A stretch of DNA of 64,000 bases from M1-B18 sp048264125 (GCA_048264125.1 JBLXDM010000001.1:62001-126000); one strand, 5' to 3'; positions 18,109 to 27,395 are shown, counted from the stretch's first letter. Numbers and translations are program-made. The notes: generated from the sequence alone by a model not told the origin.

Positions 18109-18849
18109 ATGAATACTAACGAAATCGCTTTATTTAAACATTCGACATTTAACATAGGGGACAGTGTGTACTACACTCTTCGTAAAAATATTATGACCTT
18201 AAATCTAAAGCCAGGGGAAGCCTTGAGTATTAAGGATATATCAGAGAAATGGAATGTAAGCCGCTCTCCGGTAAGGGACGCGCTTATAAAGCTGGAAAAG
18301 GAGGGGCTGGTGGACATCCTTCCCCAAAAGGGGACTATTGTATCTAGAATAGATATTAAAAGGGTTTGTGAAGAACGCTTTTTAAGGGAAAGTCTTGAGG
18401 AAAATGCCATCAGACTCTTTATGAAGGCCTACAAGGAAAGCGATATTTCAACGCTTAAGCATTGTATAGAGCTACAGAAGCAAAGCCTTAAGGATAGCGA
18501 CAATCTAGCGTTTCTGACCTATGACGATAATTTTCACTATGTATTTTTCAAGGCTATTGAAAAGGATATGTGCTGGGATATCATCCAAAGCATGTCGGGT
18601 CATTATAAGCGGATTAGACTGATGTCCCTATGGGATCACGATATTCTTTCAAATGTCATCCTTCAGCATGAGGAGCTGGTGGAGAATATTTGCAGCAGCA
18701 ATTTAGCAGGTGCCACCGACATACTCATCAAGCACCTTTCCAAGATATCCTTGGAGGAAATGGAGCTTATGAAGGAGTATCCGGATTATTTCAAGGAGCC
18801 GGAGAACGGGGGCAGCCTAATACACGATTTTACAGGCTTTAAGGAATAG
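18109..18849 (+). CDS. GntR/FCD-family regulator of uronate genes
   Basis: About 246 aa; ATG 18109 is preceded by GGAGGG. N-terminal GntR winged helix (IMTLNLKPGEALSIKDISEK, VSRSPVRDALIKLEKEGLVD, PQKGTIVSRID) and C-terminal FCD effector domain, with ligand/metal His residues in DDNFHYVFFKA and later in LQHEELV. It lies between the TRAP genes and uxaC in the same direction. By context it is the KdgR/UxuR-type regulator sensing a uronate intermediate. Confidence 0.9.
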   Translation: MNTNEIALFKHSTFNIGDSVYYTLRKNIMTLNLKPGEALSIKDISEKWNVSRSPVRDALIKLEKEGLVDILPQKGTIVSRIDIKRVCEERFLRESLEENAIRLFMKAYKESDISTLKHCIELQKQSLKDSDNLAFLTYDDNFHYVFFKAIEKDMCWDIIQSMSGHYKRIRLMSLWDHDILSNVILQHEELVENICSSNLAGATDILIKHLSKISLEEMELMKEYPDYFKEPENGGSLIHDFTGFKE

Positions 18850-18882
18850 AGCCTTTACAGGTACGAAAAAGGGAGAGTCTAT

Positions 18883-20283
18883 ATGTCAAATTTTATGAGG
18901 GAAGATTTTCTTCTTGAGAATAATACCGCCAGGGTATTTTTCCATGATTACGCGAAGCATGTGGCGATATTTGATTATCATTGCCACTTGAATCCAAAGG
19001 AAATATATGAAGACAAGCGTTTTGAGGATTTATCAGAGCTGTGGCTTGGAGGCGATCATTATAAATGGCGTTTGATGCGGGCAAATGGGATATCCGAGGA
19101 GCTTATCACTGGAGCAGCCAACGGCTATGAAAAATTTCTGGCCTTTTCATCCTGCATGCCCTATGCCATAGGGAATCCCTTGTATCATTGGTCCCATCTG
19201 GAGCTACAGAGGTATTTTAATATATATGAGCCGATAAACAGCAAAAATGCCCCCTGCATATGGGAAAGAGCCAATGAGAGGATCAAGGAGGAGGGTTTTT
19301 CTGTCCGTCAGCTTATAAGACAATCTAATGTAATTGCCCTATGTACGACTGACGATCCGGCGGATGACCTTCAATATCATATTTTGCTGAAGGCGGATAA
19401 GACCTTTGAAACAAAGGTTTTGCCTGCCATGAGACCAGATAAGGCTCTCAATATATTATCTGCTGATTTTTCAAGGTACATAGAAATCCTGGCAAAATCC
19501 GCAGATATGAAAATCCAGGATTTTAACGGCCTTTGCCAAGCGCTTAGACAAAGGATAGATTTCTTTGACGAAGTGGGCTGCAGGGCCAGTGACCATGATT
19601 TTACCTACCTTCCCTATGAGGATTTTACTCAAGAGGAGGCAGACGGTATTTTTAAAAGAGCCCTTAGGGGAGAGGCAATTACGGTAAAGGAAGCAGATAA
19701 ATATAAAACTGCCCTTATGGTATTTCTGGGCAGCGAATACAGGAAAAAAAACTGGGTTATGGAGCTGCACATCGGAGCCTTAAGGAGCAATAGCAGCCGA
19801 AGTCTGGCTAAACTGGGGATCAATACAGGCTTTGACTCCATAAATGATAGTGATATGGCGGTGAAGCTTTCACGGCTTTTGGACCACATGGACCGTGACG
19901 ACAGCCTACCAAAGACGGTTTTTTTCTCAATGAACCCTAAGGATAATTGGATATTGGCCACCATGGCGGGGAACTTTCAATCGGAGGAGACCATAAGCAA
20001 GCTTCAATTGGGAACAGCATGGTGGATGCAGGACCACAGGGACGGAATGGAGGAGCAAATGAGAGTGTTCGCCAACACCGGCCTGTTGGGCCGATTTATA
20101 GGCATGCTTACTGATTCCAGAAGCTTTATATCATATACCAGACATGAATACTTTAGACGTATTCTATGTAATCTTGTTGGTAGATGGATAGAAAATGGTG
20201 AGTACCCCGAGGATCTTGAGGCAGCCGGAGGCATCATACAGGATATTTGTCTGAATAATGCCAGAGGCTACTTTAATATTTAG
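18883..20283 (+). CDS. uxaC: Glucuronate isomerase
   Basis: Converts D-glucuronate to D-fructuronate and D-galacturonate to D-tagaturonate. 466 aa, the usual UxaC length. Metal-binding start FDYHCHLNPKEI (His33, His35), WLGGDHYKWRLMRANG, CTTDDPADDLQYH, ELHIGALRSN and WWMQDHRDGMEEQM are all UxaC hallmarks of the amidohydrolase fold. The start has GGGAGAG upstream. It is followed within 34 bp by uxuA in the same operon. Confidence 0.96.
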   Translation: MSNFMREDFLLENNTARVFFHDYAKHVAIFDYHCHLNPKEIYEDKRFEDLSELWLGGDHYKWRLMRANGISEELITGAANGYEKFLAFSSCMPYAIGNPLYHWSHLELQRYFNIYEPINSKNAPCIWERANERIKEEGFSVRQLIRQSNVIALCTTDDPADDLQYHILLKADKTFETKVLPAMRPDKALNILSADFSRYIEILAKSADMKIQDFNGLCQALRQRIDFFDEVGCRASDHDFTYLPYEDFTQEEADGIFKRALRGEAITVKEADKYKTALMVFLGSEYRKKNWVMELHIGALRSNSSRSLAKLGINTGFDSINDSDMAVKLSRLLDHMDRDDSLPKTVFFSMNPKDNWILATMAGNFQSEETISKLQLGTAWWMQDHRDGMEEQMRVFANTGLLGRFIGMLTDSRSFISYTRHEYFRRILCNLVGRWIENGEYPEDLEAAGGIIQDICLNNARGYFNI

Positions 20284-20317
20284 CGGTTGACTAGAGGAAT
20301 AAATAGGAGATGGATAT

Positions 20318-21394
20318 ATGAAGCTGACACTAAGATGGTTTGGAAGTAAGCATGACACCGTAACCCTTCAGCAAATACGGCAGATTCCAGGTTGCGTGGG
20401 AGTTATAACAACCCTGTATGATGCTAAGGCTGGAGAGGCTTGGAGTAAAGAGGATATCAAGGAAATGAAGGCCGAGGTAGAAGCAGCAGGCCTTAAGATA
20501 ATGGGAATAGAAAGCGTTAATATACATGATGATATAAAAATAGGCCTCCCTACAAGGGATAAATATATTGAAAACTATATTAAAACCCTTGAGAATCTTG
20601 GGGAGGAAGGCATAGACCTGGTGTGCTACAACTTTATGCCAGTATTCGATTGGACTAGATCTGACCTGGCAAAGCAGAGGGAGGATGGTTCCTTTGTTTT
20701 ATCCTATGACCAGGAGCTGATTGATAAAATTGACCCCACAAGGATGTTTGAGGAAATGGACTCGAATTCCGATGGCTTTCTGCTGCCGGGCTGGGAGCCG
20801 GAGCGTTTGGAGAAGGTGAAGGAGCTATTTGATATGTATAGGGATGTGGACTCTGAAAGGCTATTTGAAAATTTAGTTTACTTTTTGAAGGCCATCATGC
20901 CCACCTGTGAAAAATACAATATTAAAATGGCTATTCATATGGATGACCCTGCCTGGTCGGTCTTCGGTCTTCCGAGAATCGTCAACAGCAAGGCTAATAT
21001 ACAGAGAATATTAGATGCCGTACCTGTGGAAAACAATGGGCTAACCCTATGCACAGGTTCCCTTGGCTCTGATCCCAATAACGATATACCTGATATGATC
21101 AGAAGCTTTAAGGGGAGGGTTCATTTTGCCCATGTGAGAAATTTGGTTCATCTGGCACCGGGTAAATTTGATGAAGCAGCCCATTTCTCCTGTGACGGTT
21201 CATTGGATATGTACGAGATAATGAAGGCGCTATACGATATCGGTCTGGAGGGACCCCTAAGACCTGATCATGGAAGAATGATTTGGGGTGAAAGGGCAAT
21301 GCCGGGCTATGGATTGTTTGATCGGGCTTTAGGCGCAAGCTACCTGATGGGACTATGGGAGGCCATAGATAAAAACGCTGCTGATAAGGAATAG
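20318..21394 (+). CDS. uxuA: D-mannonate dehydratase
   Basis: 358 aa. Dehydrates D-mannonate to 2-keto-3-deoxygluconate in the cytoplasm. Sequence marks: LRWFGSKHDTVTLQQIRQIPG at the N-terminus, VCYNFMPVFDWTRSDL, MAIHMDDPAWSVFGLPRIV, LCTGSLGSDPNND and the metal-site RPDHGRMIWGE. The start follows AGGAG. The gene lies between uxaC and the fructuronate reductase-like gene, 13 bp from the latter. No kdgK or kdgA is in the window, so the last steps must be encoded elsewhere. Confidence 0.96.
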   Translation: MKLTLRWFGSKHDTVTLQQIRQIPGCVGVITTLYDAKAGEAWSKEDIKEMKAEVEAAGLKIMGIESVNIHDDIKIGLPTRDKYIENYIKTLENLGEEGIDLVCYNFMPVFDWTRSDLAKQREDGSFVLSYDQELIDKIDPTRMFEEMDSNSDGFLLPGWEPERLEKVKELFDMYRDVDSERLFENLVYFLKAIMPTCEKYNIKMAIHMDDPAWSVFGLPRIVNSKANIQRILDAVPVENNGLTLCTGSLGSDPNNDIPDMIRSFKGRVHFAHVRNLVHLAPGKFDEAAHFSCDGSLDMYEIMKALYDIGLEGPLRPDHGRMIWGERAMPGYGLFDRALGASYLMGLWEAIDKNAADKE

Positions 21395-21407
21395 AGGAGT
21401 GGTATAC

Positions 21408-22997
21408 ATGAAGCTAAACCTAAAGGAGCTGAGGGATACTGCTGTATGGACGGCGGCAGGCTTTAAGCTTCCGAAATTCAACATTGAAGAGATTAAAGAA
21501 AACACTATTAAAAATCCCAGTTGGGTACACTTTGGTGCCGGCAATATCTTCAGAGCCCTAACCGCCAATATGCTTCAGAATATCCTCAACGAGGGTAAGG
21601 AAGACCGTGGTGTCATAGCAGTAGGGGACGAAGGTATTAAAGAGATATATGCACCACATGATAATCTTGCTCTGCTGGTTACCATAAAATCCGACGGTAG
21701 CATAGTAAAAACAGTTATAGGCAGTATAACGGAGGCGCTTTCACTATCGGAGGACAGGAATCGATTGAAGGAAATCTTCAGAAATCCCGGACTGCAGATG
21801 GTGAGCTTCACCATAACCGAAAAGGGCTATAGTCTGGTGGATTCCAAGGGAGAGTACCTACCAGCGGTTATGGCGGATTTCAACAAAGGACCTAATGACC
21901 CCAAGAGCTATATGGGAAGGCTGGCGGCCTTGGTCTATGAAAGATATTTAAGCTGTAAAGGGCCGATTTCCCTTGTAAGCATGGATAATTGCTCGCAAAA
22001 TGGGATTAAGCTTCAGGAGGCTGTGGCGGCCTATGGTAGAGCATGGGCAGAAAGAGGGCTGGTGGAGAAGGCCTTTGTGGACTATTTATATGATCCTCAG
22101 CAGGTGGCCTTTCCCTGGACCATGATAGATAAAATAACGCCGAGACCTGACCCAAAAATCAGGGAGATACTTAAGGAATGCGGCTTTGAGGATGTTGAGG
22201 ATATCATCACCTCCAGAAATACCTATGCAGCACCCTTTGTCAATGCAGAGGAGCCGGAATATCTTGTCATTGAGGATTTATTCCCCAATGGCAGACCAAG
22301 GCTAGAGGAAGGCGGAGCGATATTCACCGATAGAGCTACAGTTGAAGGGGTTGAAAGGATGAAGGTATGTACCTGCCTAAACCCACTGCATACTGCTCTG
22401 GCTATATACGGCTGCTTATTGGGCTACAGGCTGATAGCCGATGAAATGAAGGACCCACAGCTTAGGACCCTCATTGAAAAGGTGGGCTATCAGGAGGGAC
22501 TGCTGGTTGTAGTAAATCCCGGAATAATAGATCCCAAAAGCTTTATTGATGAGGTACTGCAGGTGAGATTTCCAAACCCCTACATGCCTGATACACCCCA
22601 AAGGATAGCCTGCGACACCTCGCAAAAGCTGGCTATCCGCTTTGGGGAAACGATAAAGGCATATATGGAGAGTAAGGATCTGGAGGTCACCGATTTAAAA
22701 TATATACCCTTGGTGCTGGCGGGCTGGTGCCGATATCTGATGGCAGTTGACGACGAGGGAAATGCCATGGCCTTGAGTCCGGACCCAATGCTGGAGGAGG
22801 TTACCCTTCATATCAAGGGCATAAGCCTAGGTGACAAAGGCCCCTTCCATCAACAGCTTAAACCGATATTGTCCAATAAAGCTATATTTGGCGTGGACCT
22901 TTATGAGGCTGGACTTGCTTCCATGGTAGAGGATTACTTCAGGCAGTTGGTGGCTGCTAAAGGAGCGGTACGGGAGACTTTAATAAAATATCTATAA
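21408..22997 (+). CDS. uxuB: Fructuronate reductase-like (mannitol dehydrogenase family)
   Basis: About 529 aa. Reduces D-fructuronate to D-mannonate with NADH, the step between the two upstream enzymes. The polyol dehydrogenase fold is visible as VHFGAGNIFRALT (nucleotide binding), SFTITEKGYSL, ISLVSMDNCSQNG, VAFPWTMIDKITPRPD, and the catalytic Lys/His region VCTCLNPLHTALAIYG. ATG 21408 is used because GAGGAG lies 8 nt upstream; the GTG at 21399 is within that site. A strong terminator follows. Fructuronate and tagaturonate reductases are close relatives, but uxuA next door favours fructuronate. Confidence 0.88.
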   Translation: MKLNLKELRDTAVWTAAGFKLPKFNIEEIKENTIKNPSWVHFGAGNIFRALTANMLQNILNEGKEDRGVIAVGDEGIKEIYAPHDNLALLVTIKSDGSIVKTVIGSITEALSLSEDRNRLKEIFRNPGLQMVSFTITEKGYSLVDSKGEYLPAVMADFNKGPNDPKSYMGRLAALVYERYLSCKGPISLVSMDNCSQNGIKLQEAVAAYGRAWAERGLVEKAFVDYLYDPQQVAFPWTMIDKITPRPDPKIREILKECGFEDVEDIITSRNTYAAPFVNAEEPEYLVIEDLFPNGRPRLEEGGAIFTDRATVEGVERMKVCTCLNPLHTALAIYGCLLGYRLIADEMKDPQLRTLIEKVGYQEGLLVVVNPGIIDPKSFIDEVLQVRFPNPYMPDTPQRIACDTSQKLAIRFGETIKAYMESKDLEVTDLKYIPLVLAGWCRYLMAVDDEGNAMALSPDPMLEEVTLHIKGISLGDKGPFHQQLKPILSNKAIFGVDLYEAGLASMVEDYFRQLVAAKGAVRETLIKYL

Positions 22998-23025
22998 TAA
23001 AATGGATCAATCCCAGTTACATTCT

Positions 23026-23058
23026 AAAATGCCTATGGTACTGCTATAGGCATTTTTT
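23026..23058 (+). terminator. Intrinsic terminator of the uronate operon
   Basis: Perfect 11-bp stem AAAATGCCTAT (23026-23036) with 23046-23056, 9-nt loop, then T6. Confidence 0.9.
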
Positions 23059-23161
23059 CATTCTCAAAACTAAAGAAAATAAAGGGATAGATAAAATAAT
23101 GGAGAAATATTTTTTAGAAAGAAATCTTGGGGGGGTGTTAGTAGTGTCCGGAGAGAATTAT

Positions 23162-24007
23162 ATGGAATCAAAATGGGTAAAGGAGATACTTGCGCTGCAA
23201 AGGGAGGATGGCAGCTGGGGCTATTTTCATACCCTTAGCAATCCGACAAAGGCACAGCCTATCACTACAGAGCAGGCCCTCAGAAGACTGAGAATATTGG
23301 GGTTGACTGAAAAGGATGAGGCGATAGGGAAGGCAATAGCATATATAGAAGGCTGCCTTAAGGGAGGATTAGACATACCGGACCGAAGAGAAAAATTCAG
23401 GGATTGGAAGGTTTTTAAAAGCCTGATGTTTGCCACATGGTTGAAGCTGCTGTCGCCGGGTCATAGCCTCGCTGAGCCAATTATTCAAGCCTGGGCCAAA
23501 ATTATCGAGGCTGCCTTTGCTACTGGGGTATATGACCATCAGGCGTACTTAACGGCATATAAGGCGGTTTTTGGCCTGAAGCCCCATAATGGCAGACTGG
23601 TGGATTTTGTATCCTTTTATCAGGTGACCTTGCTGCAGGGAGCCCTAAAGCCTGAAACAGAGAGAAGGCTATTGAAGCATCTTATAAGCCTAGATACAGG
23701 CATCTATTATATTTACGACTACAAAATAGCAGACCTTCCGGTAAAATTTGCATCTAAGCAGACAAATAGGTATCTTACAGCATTGGAGCTTTTATCAGGA
23801 TACAAAGCAGCAGGGGAGCTTTTAGGCTTTGCTACAGAGTGGCTGCAGGAAAATAGAGGTCATGATGGCTATTGGGATTTAGGGTCCGCTGCTAAGGATG
23901 GTAAGAATTTCCCATTGTCAGATTCATGGAGGAGCTCGGTAAACAGAAAAAAAGATTGTACCGCAAGAGTTGAGAGACTTTTAGAGGGACTTAAACAGAA
24001 GCCATAG
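23162..24007 (+). CDS. Hypothetical protein with terpenoid cyclase-like (alpha/alpha toroid) repeats
   Basis: About 281 aa. I chose ATG 23162 (GGAGAG 6 nt upstream); GTG 23144 behind a G-run is an alternative. No signal peptide or membrane segment. LALQREDGSWGYFHTL near the N-terminus and GHDGYWDLG near the C-terminus resemble the QW/prenyltransferase-type repeats of alpha/alpha-barrel proteins, and TTEQALRRLRILGL fits a helix pair between them. No DxDD or zinc site of true cyclases or prenyltransferases is seen, so catalysis is not claimed. Monocistronic, with a terminator at 24147. Confidence 0.6.
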   Translation: MESKWVKEILALQREDGSWGYFHTLSNPTKAQPITTEQALRRLRILGLTEKDEAIGKAIAYIEGCLKGGLDIPDRREKFRDWKVFKSLMFATWLKLLSPGHSLAEPIIQAWAKIIEAAFATGVYDHQAYLTAYKAVFGLKPHNGRLVDFVSFYQVTLLQGALKPETERRLLKHLISLDTGIYYIYDYKIADLPVKFASKQTNRYLTALELLSGYKAAGELLGFATEWLQENRGHDGYWDLGSAAKDGKNFPLSDSWRSSVNRKKDCTARVERLLEGLKQKP

Positions 24008-24042
24008 ATTTAGTTATGACCTCTGGCCCCTATTAAATATTT

Positions 24043-24137
24043 GAGTGAACTGCATTATAGAGATTGAGGGGTAGGTTTATACAAAGCCCGAAGCTTCCGA
24101 TTAGTGCGCCATGGACTAATTAATTGAATTTTGAATG
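24043..24137 (+). repeat. Family A fold-back repeat, degenerate left half
   Basis: GAGTGAACTGCATTAT... followed by GGTTTATACAAAG and TTAGTGCGCC...GACTAATTAATTGAATTTTGAATG matches the left half of the family A consensus; the right half is missing. It is the most diverged of the six copies. Confidence 0.7.
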
Positions 24138-24146
24138 GTGAAGCTA

Positions 24147-24185
24147 AGAGAGGATATTGCCAAGGGCAAATTCTCTCTTTTTTTG
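24147..24185 (+). terminator. Intrinsic terminator
   Basis: AGAGAG and TTGCC pair with GGCAA and CTCTCT around AAG (24147-24177), followed by a long T tract. It probably ends transcription of the 23162 gene, after the repeat remnant. Confidence 0.75.
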
Positions 24186-24219
24186 TTTCATAGGAAAGTT
24201 CGTTTTATTTCCTATGAAA
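24186..24219. other. Perfect 12-bp hairpin of unknown role
   Basis: TTTCATAGGAAA (24186-24197) is perfectly complementary to 24208-24219, with a 10-nt loop. It directly follows the T tract of a terminator and lacks its own T tract. The rest of the gene-free stretch 24008-24396 holds only the repeat remnant, this hairpin and the MFS promoter. Confidence 0.5.
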
Positions 24220-24318
24220 TGGGGGGTTGTTAAGGGGGTTTTTCTGCCTCTAATCCTTGTAAAAATAGACTTCTTATATTAGTTAGATGAAAACTTTAAA
24301 ATTAAAGTTAGATATATA

Positions 24319-24380
24319 TTGAACTTAAATAAAAGTTGGCATATAATGTAAATATAATAAAGTTAGAGTTGCATCTAACT
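24319..24380 (+). promoter_or_regulatory. MFS operon promoter with AGTTAGA inverted repeat
   Basis: TTGAAC (24319-24324), 17 bp, TATAAT (24342-24347). AGTTAGA (24361-24367) and TCTAACT (24374-24380) form an inverted repeat just past the start site; GTTAGAT also occurs near 24283 and 24307. It is a likely operator for the ArsR-type protein encoded downstream. Confidence 0.65.
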
Positions 24381-24396
24381 AAAAGGAGGCATTTTT

Positions 24397-25650
24397 ATGA
24401 ATAATAAGGAAAAAAGAAACTTTCTGCTGACTTTGGCGGGGAAGGGGGTTTCACTGGCGGGCACCAGCCTTTACAGCTTTGCCATCAGCTTCTACATACT
24501 GACTCTAACAGGCTCTGCCCAGAGCTTTGCACTGAGTTTAACTCTTTCTATGCTACCTAAAATATTGATCAGTCCCTTTGCAGGAAACCTGGTGGACAGA
24601 TTAAATAAAAAGATGCTTGTTGTAGCCTCAGACACTATAAGCGGGTTAGTCATGCTGACATTGTTTTTTCTTACAGGAAATCAATCACTTTCTCTACCCA
24701 TGATCTACAGTGCTACTGTGATTATGTCAATACTCATTGTCTTCTTAAATACAGCCTTTTCAGCCTCCTATGCTACAATAGTCTCCAAAAATAATATTAT
24801 CAAAATAAATTCCTATCAACAGACCTTAGATGCCTTTATTCAGTTTGTATCTCCTATTTTAGGCGGTATAATTTATGCTATAATAGATATCAGACTCTTT
24901 CTCTTGATTAATGCCATCTCCTTTCTATTGTCTGCCTTTACGGAGCTCTTTATTGATTTTACATATTACTCAGAGCTTAAAGGGATTGAAAAGGAAAAGA
25001 AGCGATTCTTTAAGGATATGCAGGAGGGCTTCAGTTATCTAATTAAGCAAAAAGCCTATTTAACGATTATGCTTTATGCCTTTTTTATAAATTTCTTTTT
25101 AGGGGCCTTTTCAGTAGTTATGCCCTATGATTTACTAACGAACCTAAAGCTTAACTCCAGCAGCTATGGCATGATAAATGCCTGTTTTCCAATCGGAATG
25201 ATGCTGATGTCGATTTATGTTGGGAAAAGGAGACTCGCCTTTTCAAAAAATCTTTTTAGAAATACAATGGCTTTGATGGGAATAAGTATGCTGTCCTTTG
25301 CGATACCGGTAATGGAGTCGATTAATTTAGGTAGTATGACAATTCCATATTACATTGTGGCGATGATGTTTTTGTCAGGGGTACTTGTCACACTTCAAAT
25401 CCCTGTATCTGTTTTGTCTCAAACCACAATTGAAGAGGCCTACAGAGGACGGGTATCTGGAAGCGTTGCAGTAGTCAGTCAGGGAATAATACCCTTGGCC
25501 TATATCATAACCGGACTTTTAGTGGATATTACCCCTACATATCTTATTTTAAGTGTTGTGGGTGTGATGCTGATATTTATAGCGCTTTCTATCCACAATA
25601 ATCAGATAATAGGCCAGTTTGATCAAAGGCCTGAAGCCATAAACCCATAG
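24397..25650 (+). CDS. Major facilitator superfamily transporter
   Basis: 417 aa with 12 predicted membrane helices. N-terminal GTSLYSFAISFYILTLTGSA and the loop AGNLVDRLNKKMLVVASD (MFS motif A region) are like MFS_3/enterobactin-exporter-type members. AAAGGAGG precedes the ATG. It is followed by 12 bp and a gene for an ArsR-HTH protein, so this is probably a regulated efflux pump; substrate unknown. Confidence 0.9.
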   Translation: MNNKEKRNFLLTLAGKGVSLAGTSLYSFAISFYILTLTGSAQSFALSLTLSMLPKILISPFAGNLVDRLNKKMLVVASDTISGLVMLTLFFLTGNQSLSLPMIYSATVIMSILIVFLNTAFSASYATIVSKNNIIKINSYQQTLDAFIQFVSPILGGIIYAIIDIRLFLLINAISFLLSAFTELFIDFTYYSELKGIEKEKKRFFKDMQEGFSYLIKQKAYLTIMLYAFFINFFLGAFSVVMPYDLLTNLKLNSSSYGMINACFPIGMMLMSIYVGKRRLAFSKNLFRNTMALMGISMLSFAIPVMESINLGSMTIPYYIVAMMFLSGVLVTLQIPVSVLSQTTIEEAYRGRVSGSVAVVSQGIIPLAYIITGLLVDITPTYLILSVVGVMLIFIALSIHNNQIIGQFDQRPEAINP

Positions 25651-25662
25651 GAGGGGTTGCAC

Positions 25663-26688
25663 TTGTTCACTTTAAAAAGTAGTAAGCTTGTTAATTTTGC
25701 CTATACCATTCTAAGAGTAAGTCAAATGACGAAATATGAGAGGGATATGAAAAAACTTAATTTTGAGCTCAATCAAGACATAAAGAAAATAGCTGTGGAT
25801 ATGGAAAGCAGCTTATCCGAGCTTGTGCTGAACGATTTAGAGTTCCTCATTAAAAAATACCATATTTATGGGATGATGATTGTGCTGGGGCTTGAGAGGC
25901 CTGAAATGTCTGCAGATGAATTTATAGCTCATATAAAGATCCTTTCATTTGAAGCCTTCAGGGACTTCTACCGCAAATACACCTTTAATCTAAAATCCAA
26001 CAATGATATCGAAAACATTAAGGAAAAAATTCAGCAGAGTGAAGGGAATAATGCCAACTCAGTTTTACCTACCTTTAAGGATTTTTTAGTTTTTGAAAGG
26101 GAAATTGAGCTACTATTTCCACGAATAATTCAATGCCTTGTAGCCTTTAATAAGGTATACAGTAAGTATTACCCTGATGCAATGCGACTTCAGCTTCAGC
26201 AGGAAGAGGCCTATAGGGAGTACCTTGAGGATCAGGAGCTCTTTGCAAGGGACTTGTTCCTTATTGGCAGCGATATATACGACTATAGAATTATGGATGT
26301 GGATGTTTACGTGATTCTATTTCAAGAGGGCGATCTTGCCTTTAGACGGGATATGGAAAACAAAAAGCTGGATATGCTGGTGGGCTGTTGCCTACAAAAG
26401 GTATATAGAAATAATAGTCATGGTCAGCTGGAGCTCTTTAAATGCCTAGCAGACCCAACGAAACAAAGAATTATTGAATTGATAGCCCATGAAAGAGTAT
26501 GTGCCAAAGATATTGCCAAAAGACTGAAGCTGACCAAGGCCACCATAAGCTATCATATCTCGAGGCTTATAATGGTGGGACTAATAAAAATCAACATGCA
26601 GGAGGGTAAAAGGGCATATTATCAGGTGCAGGAGGATGTTATTAAGGAAGCCTTTGATGGATATCTTGAGGGATTAAGGAATAAATAA
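25663..26688 (+). CDS. ArsR-type winged-helix protein with long unknown N-terminal domain
   Basis: About 341 aa. The start is TTG 25663, 6 nt after GGAGGGG; the TTG at 25657 touches the ribosome site. The C-terminal 85 residues are an ArsR HTH: FKCLADPTKQRIIELIAHER, CAKDIAKRLKLTKATISYHI, GLIKINMQEGKRAYYQV. The first 250 residues are helical, contain no Cys metal site and are not recognised; they may bind the drug exported by the MFS protein. The gene follows the MFS gene, whose promoter carries an inverted repeat. Some DUF5937/ArsR fusions look similar. Confidence 0.75.
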   Translation: MFTLKSSKLVNFAYTILRVSQMTKYERDMKKLNFELNQDIKKIAVDMESSLSELVLNDLEFLIKKYHIYGMMIVLGLERPEMSADEFIAHIKILSFEAFRDFYRKYTFNLKSNNDIENIKEKIQQSEGNNANSVLPTFKDFLVFEREIELLFPRIIQCLVAFNKVYSKYYPDAMRLQLQQEEAYREYLEDQELFARDLFLIGSDIYDYRIMDVDVYVILFQEGDLAFRRDMENKKLDMLVGCCLQKVYRNNSHGQLELFKCLADPTKQRIIELIAHERVCAKDIAKRLKLTKATISYHISRLIMVGLIKINMQEGKRAYYQVQEDVIKEAFDGYLEGLRNK

Positions 26689-26802
26689 GTTTAGAAGTCA
26701 GTTAGAAATAAGCTTGTGGATTTAAACTTTAGCTCCTTCGACAAAAATAATGCACTGCGTCTGTACGAACTAACTAAGTGGTTGCTGAACTAGATAAAAG
26801 GT

Positions 26803-26846
26803 GTTATGCCGCCTTCTAATAACATAGAGGCGGCATAACTGATTTT
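26803..26846. terminator. Bidirectional intrinsic terminator
   Basis: Perfect 12-bp stem GTTATGCCGCCT (26803-26814) with 26828-26839, 13-nt loop, flanked by T-rich sequence, between convergent genes. Confidence 0.85.
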
Positions 26847-26867
26847 TTGATCTCTTAGACAATGACC

Positions 26868-27395
26868 TTAGATATTCCTTAACACCGTAATAAAGCCCTC
26901 CAATATTTCATGACTCACTTTAAAGCCCTTGCCTTGGTAAAATTTCAAAGCATTATCATTTCCATTGGAGACGTATATAAAAAGATCATCTATATCCTCA
27001 TGGGATCGCAGCCATTTCATAGACATATTGAAGAGGGTTGAGCCTATACCGGAATTGCGGTAGCTTTCCTTCAGATAGAACTGTGAAAGACAGCCGACAT
27101 TGGGCTTTTTCACCGAACCCATATCGAAAAAGGTAGCAAAGCTGTTGGCATAGGCTTCCTTTGGTGATATATTGCAATACACATACCCTACTGCCTCCTC
27201 ATTATCCCTAACCAGCACTAGATAATTGGCCTTAGCCGCCTTTAGAGAGGGTAGCATGCGTGTCTCAAAGCACATGCTATCAAAAAGCTCCGGCTTAATG
27301 CAGGCCTTCGACTTTTGAAAGGCCATTAGCTCATTGCATAAATCCCTTAATAGGTCTACATTCTCCTCAGATATAACCTCATATTGTATATTCAT
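26868..27395 (-). CDS. GNAT-family N-acetyltransferase
   Basis: About 175 aa. Start ATG (complement of 27393-27395) has AGGAGG upstream. Acetyl-CoA binding motif A is LSQFYLKESYRNSGIGSTLFN, and the motif B region is FIYVSNGNDNALKFYQGKGFKVSHE. Substrate unknown. Divergent from an HxlR regulator gene, with which it shares a 130-bp control region. Confidence 0.88.
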   Translation of the reverse strand: MNIQYEVISEENVDLLRDLCNELMAFQKSKACIKPELFDSMCFETRMLPSLKAAKANYLVLVRDNEEAVGYVYCNISPKEAYANSFATFFDMGSVKKPNVGCLSQFYLKESYRNSGIGSTLFNMSMKWLRSHEDIDDLFIYVSNGNDNALKFYQGKGFKVSHEILEGFITVLRNI

